DNA of 38,312 nucleotides, from positions 1 to 38,312 of the forward strand of contig CAYJFP010000021.1 in the NCBI GenBank assembly GCA_964369415.1, written 5' to 3'. Position 1 is the stretch's first letter. Every line of letters starts with the position of its first letter. The stretch comes from SIG603 sp964369415. GTDB taxonomy: Bacteria; Bacillota; Clostridia; Oscillospirales; Acutalibacteraceae. This document shows, one piece after another, positions 33,460 through 38,312 of this stretch. The notes beneath the pieces were generated by a model. It worked only from the letters and a program-made list of their open reading frames with translations, had not been told where the DNA came from and made no database searches. Both the position numbers and the translations under genes were made by a program.

Positions 33460-35166
33460 TTAAGGATTCACATATATCGTTTTCTCATTTTTGTAGATTA
33501 CCATTCCCGGTTTTGCCCCATTTGGTTTTGAAACATATCTGACTTTCGTGTAATCTACTGGCACCAACGAAGACGCCTTAGCTTTACTGTTCCTTGCGGC
33601 GATAAGCGCAGCTTCATACAAGGCTTTTTCGCTAGGTTCTCTCCCGTTTGTCACCAATATCACATGAGACCCCGGAATGTTTTTTGTATGGAACCAATAG
33701 TCGTTTTTATTCGAATCTTTAAGCGTGAGTTTATCATTTTGTTTATTATTTTTACCCGCCAAGGCAAAAAAATCATCCTCAATATCTATTTTCAAAATTT
33801 TTGAATTTACAGGTTTATCTTTACCCTTTTTCTTGCTTATATAACCCGATTCCATCATCTCTTGCCTGATTTCATCTAAATCGTCTGAACTTTTAGCTTC
33901 ACTCAATGAATAAAAAATGCTGTCGATGTATTTAAGCTCCTCTTCTGAAAGTAAGATTTGCTCTTTAAGTTTAATTTGTGCAGTTTTCGCCTTTTTATAA
34001 TCTTTATAATATTTTTGCACATTTTGCTGTGGACTTAAGGCTGGGTCAAGCTTAATCTCAATATTACCCATGTTTTCATCATAATAATTCAGTAAGCTTA
34101 CGCTTTCAGCTCCTCTTTCTACACTTGCCACATTTGAGCTTAGTATTTCTGCCATTATCCTTTTTTCTTCTTTATTTTCGGTTTCTTCAAGCTCGATAAT
34201 CTGATTATTTATCTTGCGGCTTATCCTCTCGTTTCGATTGACAAGAATCTTTAGTATATCAGAACTTTTAACCTTCATTCTCTCTATTTGGTCTCTTTCA
34301 AGATAATATCTGTCTAAAAGCGAAGAAAAACTCTCTTCTTTACTTACTACTGCTGCATCGGAATACTGTTTAATTTCCATAAAAGAAAAATCAATCGGCT
34401 TTTCATTTATAACTATATACGGCTGTCCGCTATGATTTTTTATCGTTTCTCTTAAATCATCAAGCGCTTCTTTAAGCCTTTTTTCGCTGTACATGTTAAG
34501 AGAATCTATCTCTTCTCCTCTTCCGGCGATATGCTCAAGCTCTCTTGATACAATGGGAGAAATCCCTTGTAAAATGCCCATAAGAGCCTTAGAAATTCTT
34601 TGCTCTTTCTCTTTTATCTTATTGATAACACTTAGACTGTCCGTTTCAAGTATGGAAAGTTTATCCTGACTCGGTGGATTTTGATACTTAATACCTGGAA
34701 AAACTATCCTGACAGAACTCATGCTTGCATCTACTCTTTTTAATGCATCTATAATTTTACCTTCTTCATCGGTCAAAATTATATTGCTGTGCCTTCCCAT
34801 TATTTCACAAACTAAGCAAAGCTTAACCTTGTCCCTTAATTCATCTGTACACTCAAACTCTATCTTTAAAACTCTCTCAAGCTCGTTTTGATAGACATGA
34901 GAAAAAATGCCCCCTTGCAAGCGTTTTCTTAGAAGCATACAAAGCATAGGGGGTTGTTTTGGGTTCTCAAATTCACTTTGACTTATATGGATTCTTGCAG
35001 TATCGGGTCTTGCCGATATTAAAAGCTTATTCGTGCTTTCTCTTGTTTTTATCACAAGCACTAATTCATCTCTTGACGGTTGGTAAACTTTTGTCACCCT
35101 ACCGCCTGAAAGCTTTTGATTAAGCTCATTTTTTATGTGATGCAAATACGCTCCATCAAGCGCCAT
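33460..35166 (-). CDS. rqcH: RqcH, NFACT family ribosome quality control protein
   Basis: RqcH binds stalled 50S subunits with peptidyl-tRNA and adds a C-terminal alanine tail that marks the chain for degradation. The 568-aa protein has NFACT-N (residues about 1-190), a helix-hairpin-helix part and long coiled coil (about 270-430), and NFACT-R (about 450-565; YWFHTKNIPGSHVIL). Older annotations call this fibronectin-binding protein A. In the N-domain motif where Bacillus RqcH has Asp97-Arg98, this protein has Glu97-Arg98 (NELERVL), a conservative change in residues needed for tailing. Confidence 0.95.
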   Translation of the reverse strand: MALDGAYLHHIKNELNQKLSGGRVTKVYQPSRDELVLVIKTRESTNKLLISARPDTARIHISQSEFENPKQPPMLCMLLRKRLQGGIFSHVYQNELERVLKIEFECTDELRDKVKLCLVCEIMGRHSNIILTDEEGKIIDALKRVDASMSSVRIVFPGIKYQNPPSQDKLSILETDSLSVINKIKEKEQRISKALMGILQGISPIVSRELEHIAGRGEEIDSLNMYSEKRLKEALDDLRETIKNHSGQPYIVINEKPIDFSFMEIKQYSDAAVVSKEESFSSLLDRYYLERDQIERMKVKSSDILKILVNRNERISRKINNQIIELEETENKEEKRIMAEILSSNVASVERGAESVSLLNYYDENMGNIEIKLDPALSPQQNVQKYYKDYKKAKTAQIKLKEQILLSEEELKYIDSIFYSLSEAKSSDDLDEIRQEMMESGYISKKKGKDKPVNSKILKIDIEDDFFALAGKNNKQNDKLTLKDSNKNDYWFHTKNIPGSHVILVTNGREPSEKALYEAALIAARNSKAKASSLVPVDYTKVRYVSKPNGAKPGMVIYKNEKTIYVNP

Positions 35167-35188
35167 TTATATCAAATCCTTCCAAATT

Positions 35189-36616
35189 TTAAAGTACATC
35201 TATCGGATTTATCTCGTTTTTAGATATTATAACTTCCACGCCTTCTAAGTTTTCTTCTAAATATTCTTTAACATGAGAAGAAAATATTTTTTCTGTTTCA
35301 AAGTGCCCTGCGGCAAATCCAACTATTCCTTTTTCTCTTAATTCTATAAAGTAATTATACTTTAGCTCTCCAGTTATAAATGCGTCTATATCCGTGCCTA
35401 AATTTTTCACGCAGTCGCCCGCTGAACCTGAGCACAACGCAACTTTTTTAATCTTCTTTTTTATATTCGTATACATGAGGTTTTTTGTGCCGAGTTTCTC
35501 TTTTATATGCTCTGCAAACTCTTCTGTATCAAAGCTTTTTTTAGTCTTTGCCACATAGTAAAGCTCTAATGGGTGAACCTTTGATATTTCTAAGTCAAGC
35601 ATGTCACAAAGTGCCCTATTAACGCCTATGCTAGGACTTAAATCAAGATTTGTATGACAGCATAACGCTGCAATGTCATTTTTGATAAGCTTACTTACAA
35701 CGCTGTCGCTCTCTATTCTCTTAAGACCCTTAAAAATCACTGGATGATGAGACAAAATAAGGTCTGCACCAAGAAGTTTTGCCTCGCTTACCGTCTCATT
35801 TGTTATATCAAGGCATAGAAGAATTTTTTTCACCAGCTTTTTTTCACTCCCGATGATAATTCCGACATTATCAAAATCCATCGCAGTGTTAAACGGCGCC
35901 TCTTTATCAATTAAATTGTATATATCTTTCACTCGTTTTATCGGCATATCATTCACCTTTCTATCGATATATATACTTTTTATCTCATCAATTTTCTTCT
36001 GTCTTTCTTCTTTTTCCGCTCCACTAATGCCCTTAAGTGAGTTTTCAAGGTCTTTAATAACCCCTAATGCATAATCTTCAGAAAATCCGCTTAAAGGTTC
36101 TATTTTACCCATGTACATACAGCTTTCGGGCTGATTTTTATATTTTACAAGCATGACGGAATAAACTTTTTTGTTGTACTTTACCGCTTCTTCTTTTTCT
36201 ATGAAAAAACCGTTTTTATATAGGTATTCCCTTAATTTATGCGGCTTGCTCATCGGCTGTAAGATAAGAGTTATCCCTTCATTTTTTATATACGAACAGT
36301 GCTCTATAATTTTGGATATAAGTTCACCACCCATGCCCGCTATGACCGCACAGGTGACTTCGTTTTCTTCAATTTTTTCAAAACCATCAGATAAAACAGT
36401 CTTTATCTCCACCCCGTATTTAAGTGCATTTTGCTTAGCACTTTCGAGCGGCCCTTCGTTCACATCTGCCGCAATGGCAGACTGCACCTTACCCTTTTGA
36501 ACAAGCGAAATAGCAAGGTAGCCGTGGTCGGTACCTATGTCGACAAATTTAGAGCCACTTTCAACAAAACTTTCACAAAGGCTAAGTCTTGAATCAAGTT
36601 TTAAAACTTTTTTCAT
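35189..36616 (-). CDS. Fusion of TrmK (tRNA m1A22 methyltransferase) and Nif3-like protein
   Basis: A 475-aa two-part protein. Residues 1-223 are TrmK, which methylates adenine 22 of tRNA: SAM motif FVDIGTDHGYLAIS, AADVNEGP, AGMGGELI, LILQPMSKP. Residues 224-475 are a Nif3/DUF34 metal-binding protein: PFNTAMDFDNVG, LSHHPVIFKG, CCHTNLD and FAAGHFETE hold the metal ligands. In Bacillus these are separate neighbours (trmK, yqfO). At the junction is a methionine (ATG 35947) with AAAGGTG 6 nt upstream. The first codon overlaps the DUF1858 gene by 4 nt. Confidence 0.94.
   Translation of the reverse strand: MKKVLKLDSRLSLCESFVESGSKFVDIGTDHGYLAISLVQKGKVQSAIAADVNEGPLESAKQNALKYGVEIKTVLSDGFEKIEENEVTCAVIAGMGGELISKIIEHCSYIKNEGITLILQPMSKPHKLREYLYKNGFFIEKEEAVKYNKKVYSVMLVKYKNQPESCMYMGKIEPLSGFSEDYALGVIKDLENSLKGISGAEKEERQKKIDEIKSIYIDRKVNDMPIKRVKDIYNLIDKEAPFNTAMDFDNVGIIIGSEKKLVKKILLCLDITNETVSEAKLLGADLILSHHPVIFKGLKRIESDSVVSKLIKNDIAALCCHTNLDLSPSIGVNRALCDMLDLEISKVHPLELYYVAKTKKSFDTEEFAEHIKEKLGTKNLMYTNIKKKIKKVALCSGSAGDCVKNLGTDIDAFITGELKYNYFIELREKGIVGFAAGHFETEKIFSSHVKEYLEENLEGVEVIISKNEINPIDVL
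35945..35960 (-). promoter_or_regulatory. Internal ribosome binding site and start at the TrmK-Nif3 junction
   Basis: AAAGGTGA (35960-35953) precedes an in-frame ATG (35947-35945) by 5-6 nt. The ATG encodes the methionine of MPIKRV, exactly where a stand-alone Nif3 would start. An out-of-frame TGA directly precedes it (TGA-T-ATG), the same spacing as at the thiI start in this window. Confidence 0.6.
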
Positions 36617-36810
36617 CCCTTGTGACTGTTTAGCTTTTCAAGTAGTTCATTGCAGTTTACTCCGTGAACTTCGCAAGCTTCCTCTATAGTCTCTCCTCTT
36701 GACGCAGGACAGCCAAGACAGTGCATTCCCATATCAAGAAAATACGGAGCAAATGATTTATCCATGTCTAGTAAATCGCCTATTATCATATCTTTTGTTA
36801 TTTTTTCCAT
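36613..36810 (-). CDS. DUF1858 domain protein
   Basis: A 65-aa protein that is a single DUF1858 domain, with the redox-type CxxC in MHCLGCPASRGETIEEA. The family is often found near, or fused to, hybrid-cluster and other redox proteins; its function is not established. ATG 36810 has GGATGGAG 8 nt upstream; an ATG at 36843 is in frame but has no ribosome site. It is the first gene of the long operon that reaches the terminator at 25923-25960, and its stop overlaps the TrmK-Nif3 start. Confidence 0.9.
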   Translation of the reverse strand: MEKITKDMIIGDLLDMDKSFAPYFLDMGMHCLGCPASRGETIEEACEVHGVNCNELLEKLNSHKG

Positions 36811-36875
36811 TTTGAAAACTCCATCCTGCCGATTCTTCGGCATATATTTTATTGTATGTCTTTAATCTATATACT

Positions 36876-36904
36876 ATTATAATACTCATGTGAAATTATT
36901 TCAA
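36876..36904 (-). promoter_or_regulatory. Sigma-A promoter of the DUF1858-trmK-rqcH-uvr operon
   Basis: Minus strand: -35 TTGAAA (36904-36899), a 17-nt spacer and -10 TATAAT (36881-36876). It is the only strong promoter I found ahead of this roughly 11-kb run of genes. Confidence 0.85.
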
Positions 36905-36939
36905 GTGACAAATATGTTTTTTCGAACAAAAAAACGAAC

Positions 36940-36967
36940 AAAACCTCCCCAAAAAAGGGGAGGTTTT
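36940..36967. terminator. Bidirectional intrinsic terminator after the zinc-ribbon gene
   Basis: AAAACCTCCCC (36940-36950) and GGGGAGGTTTT (36957-36967) form a perfect 11-bp stem with a six-base loop and T-rich 3' flanks. On the minus strand it ends the zinc-ribbon transcript. Confidence 0.93.
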
Positions 36968-37006
36968 TTCACGATAAGAACAATTATCCAAAAGGATAAT
37001 AAGATA

Positions 37007-37285
37007 TCATTGCTCTTCTCTCATCTTTGCAAAGCAGTCGCTGCAATATACAGGTCTGTCTTCACGTGGTCTGAAAGGAACTGATGCTTCTTTTCCGCAT
37101 GATGCACAAACAGCTGAAAATTGTTCACGTTGTGCTCTTACAGCATTCTTACGGTTTGTTCTGCAGGATTTACATCTTTGTGGCTCATTTACAAAGCCTC
37201 TTTCTTGATAAAATTCCTGTTCGCCTGCTGTGAAAACGAATTCGCTTCCACACTCTTTACAGATGAGATTTTTGTCTTCAAACAT
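37007..37285 (-). CDS. Double zinc-ribbon protein
   Basis: A 92-aa protein with two CxxC...CxxC zinc-binding units: Cys9/12 with Cys38/41, and Cys60/63 with Cys81/84. The first unit (CKECGSEFVFTAGEQEFY, CKSC) is the common zinc-ribbon type of small Firmicutes proteins; the second (CASCGKEASVPF, CSDC) matches the CxxC protein family that often follows it. It has no known biochemical role; nucleic-acid or ribosome binding is plausible. The start is supported by GAGGT. A candidate structured RNA lies 33 nt before the ATG. Confidence 0.92.
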   Translation of the reverse strand: MFEDKNLICKECGSEFVFTAGEQEFYQERGFVNEPQRCKSCRTNRKNAVRAQREQFSAVCASCGKEASVPFRPREDRPVYCSDCFAKMREEQ

Positions 37286-37318
37286 TTGATATACCTCGCT
37301 TTGAGTAATAAAGATATT

Positions 37319-37373
37319 TGCCCATTAGCGGACTCGCACCGCATTTTCTAATAGAATCAAACTATGGTGGGCA
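37319..37373 (-). ncRNA. Candidate structured RNA upstream of the zinc-ribbon gene
   Basis: On the minus strand a 6-bp stem (TGCCCA 37373-37368 with TGGGCA 37324-37319) encloses two possible small hairpins: ATAG/CTAT and GCGG/CCGC, each with a 7-nt loop (TTTGATT and TGCGAGT). ATTA/TAAT can alternatively extend the second hairpin. The second arm looks like a tRNA T-arm, but the element is only 55 nt and lacks a D-arm. It could be a cis-regulatory leader of the zinc-ribbon gene; I recognise no known riboswitch class. Confidence 0.4.
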
Positions 37374-37413
37374 CATTAAAGATTTTTTTCACTAAGTGAT
37401 AAAATCTTAAAAC

Positions 37414-37962
37414 CTAATGTGATTTAAGCTTTTTACGAACACGCTGAATAGCGTTATCGTAAGCTTTTAGAGATATTCCGTAAACAGAAGGAATCTCCGA
37501 CCTCTTGTAACCGCTTAAATATAGGGCCAATATCTTTTGCTCAAACTCTGACAAGGATATATGGATACGATTTAAAACAGCTTTAAAGTCCTCTCTCAAC
37601 TCAACCTCAGCCTCAGGAGACTCGACCGAATATTCAGTCTCTCCTAATGAAAGCGGAACGTTCAAATAACTATTCCTCTTGCTTTTTATGAGTTCATTTA
37701 CCATACGATTGTGAATACACACCGAAGCGTAAGTCTTAAAACTTGCACCTTTCTTTTGTTTAAAAGTCTTTCCCGCAAAGTAAAGACCCAAAAGACCTTC
37801 TTGAATAAAATCGTCCTTCTCGGACTGATTATCCTTTAAAAGTTCGCATGCTTTCAGCCTGACAAGCCACAAATATCTGAGTTCGAGCTCCTTAAATGCT
37901 TCCGACAAATCAATGTTCTGACAAAGTTCGGTATCACTTAGGGTACTGAAATCCACATTCAT
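37414..37962 (-). CDS. SigH-like sigma-70 family RNA polymerase sigma factor
   Basis: A 182-aa sigma factor with region 2 (residues about 20-95: DFIQEGLLGLYFAGKTF, SFKTYASVCIHNRMVNEL) and region 4 (about 130-180: LSEFEQKILALYLSG, AYDNAIQRVRKKL). The C-terminal helix is close to that of SigH, the stationary-phase and sporulation-entry sigma factor. I chose ATG 37962 (AGGTG 6 nt upstream) because the promoter at 37993-38021 lies inside the longer reading frame that begins with TTG at 38064. It is shorter than typical SigH and away from the usual ribosomal-gene neighbourhood, so it may be a paralogue. Confidence 0.82.
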   Translation of the reverse strand: MNVDFSTLSDTELCQNIDLSEAFKELELRYLWLVRLKACELLKDNQSEKDDFIQEGLLGLYFAGKTFKQKKGASFKTYASVCIHNRMVNELIKSKRNSYLNVPLSLGETEYSVESPEAEVELREDFKAVLNRIHISLSEFEQKILALYLSGYKRSEIPSVYGISLKAYDNAIQRVRKKLKSH

Positions 37963-37992
37963 GCCATGCACCTCACCGTTTATGGTGTGTTC

Positions 37993-38021
37993 AGTATACA
38001 CTATTAAGTATCTTACGTCAA
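37993..38021 (-). promoter_or_regulatory. Sigma-A-type promoter of the SigH-like gene
   Basis: Minus strand: -35 TTGACG (38021-38016), a 17-nt spacer and -10 TATACT (37998-37993). Transcription would start near 37986, about 24 nt before the chosen ATG. Confidence 0.75.
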
Positions 38022-38094
38022 GCGGTTTTGGAAATTTATTTAATTCTACTCTATTTTGTTGCAAAATTTAGTTGAAAATGCAAGAAAATGTCGA

Positions 38095-38123
38095 TTGATT
38101 ATTTAATCTTTATATAATATAAT
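38095..38123 (+). promoter_or_regulatory. Putative promoter of the GNAT gene
   Basis: TTGATT (38095-38100), a 17-nt spacer and TATAAT (38118-38123), divergent from the SigH-like gene. An overlapping TATAAT at 38113-38118 is also present. Confidence 0.7.
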
Positions 38124-38191
38124 AGTTTTAAAGGGTAATTTGGGGATTACCGCAGATGATATTGGGTTATTTGTATAATGAGGAGGTACTT

Positions 38192-38312
38192 ATGCAGATA
38201 CGAAAAATGACGATTAATGATTATGATAGTGTCTATGAATTATGGATAAACACACCAGGAATGGGACTGAATGATATTGATGATTCGAAAGATGGTATAA
38301 ACAAATACTTAC
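38192..38312 (+). CDS. GNAT family N-acetyltransferase, 5' part only
   Basis: The first 40 codons of a gene that runs off the window. AGGAGGT (38181-38187) stands 4 nt before the ATG. The visible protein starts MQIRKMTINDYDSVYELW and continues with NTPGMGLNDIDDS, the typical N-terminal strand and first helix of GNAT acetyltransferases. The acetyl-CoA site is outside the window, so the substrate is unknown. Confidence 0.8.
   Translation, partial: MQIRKMTINDYDSVYELWINTPGMGLNDIDDSKDGINKYL

Noticed and set aside
37326..37341. Fragment resembling the GGTGCGAGTCCG segment of cobalamin riboswitches
   Set aside because: The rest of the cobalamin core, including the conserved downstream and upstream helices, is missing, and the downstream gene is unrelated to B12.
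37319..37373. tRNA gene on the minus strand, from the T-arm-like hairpin and paired ends
   Set aside because: Only 55 nt, no D-arm, only six acceptor-like pairs, the T-loop starts TG instead of TT, and no CCA-like end. Reported as an unassigned structured RNA instead.
37963..38064. N-terminal extension of the SigH-like protein to 216 aa from TTG at 38064
   Set aside because: A near-consensus promoter at 37993-38021 lies within it, the added residues do not look like sigma region 1, and ATG 37962 has a good ribosome site.

Overview
This is an A+T-rich chromosomal stretch from a Gram-positive, low-GC bacterium, almost certainly a member of the Clostridia. The evidence is a spoIIAA-spoIIAB-sigF sporulation locus, a CIRCE-controlled hrcA-grpE-dnaK-dnaJ operon, a class B sortase, a VanW-type lipoprotein, an RqcH (NFACT) protein, strong Shine-Dalgarno sites and many U-tract terminators. 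I see no prophage, IS element, CRISPR array, rRNA or true tRNA. Genus cannot be named from the sequence alone. One 100-base run of N (12668-12767) is a scaffold gap inside a tandem repeat.

Layout. 1-3080 (+ strand): metA (homoserine O-acetyltransferase type), two HAD phosphatases and a GNAT-like protein, closed by a bidirectional terminator. 3082-4956 (-): YgiQ-type radical SAM protein with its own promoter. 5033-6498 (-): the spoIIA operon. 6597-14277 (-): an apparent operon of VanW lipoprotein, cysteine desulfurase, thiI, cinA, class B sortase and folC; the desulfurase plus ThiI form a tRNA 4-thiouridine pair. 14316-14730 (+): a small unknown gene. 14740-19595 (-): the heat-shock operon under a sigma-A promoter and a perfect CIRCE. 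19669-21857 (+): a DUF3048 (YerB-like) lipoprotein and an APH-fold phosphotransferase, each with its own promoter. 21859-23965 (-): a three-gene operon of DUF5685 protein, J-domain/TPR/Cys-rich protein and six-helix membrane protein. 24079-25889 (-): fetB-fetA exporter genes with a PadR regulator. 25933-36904 (-): a long operon of DUF1858 protein, TrmK-Nif3 fusion, rqcH, orphan solute-binding lipoprotein, radC, uvrB, uvrA and a small membrane-anchored protein. 36940-38021 (-): a double zinc-ribbon protein behind a possible structured RNA, and a SigH-like sigma factor. 38095-38312 (+): the start of a GNAT gene that runs off the window.

Most promising novelty: the DUF5685 operon. The DUF5685 protein carries two aspartate-rich motifs whose context resembles squalene/phytoene synthases. 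Its partner is a J-domain protein with a tail of ten cysteines ending in Cys-Cys, whose Shine-Dalgarno sequence is separated from the start codon by a hairpin. The third gene encodes a small integral membrane protein with the size and helix count of an ECF S-component. Other points worth checking are an apparently structured RNA before the zinc-ribbon gene, a TrmK-Nif3 fusion that keeps an internal ribosome binding site, and a structured metA leader.
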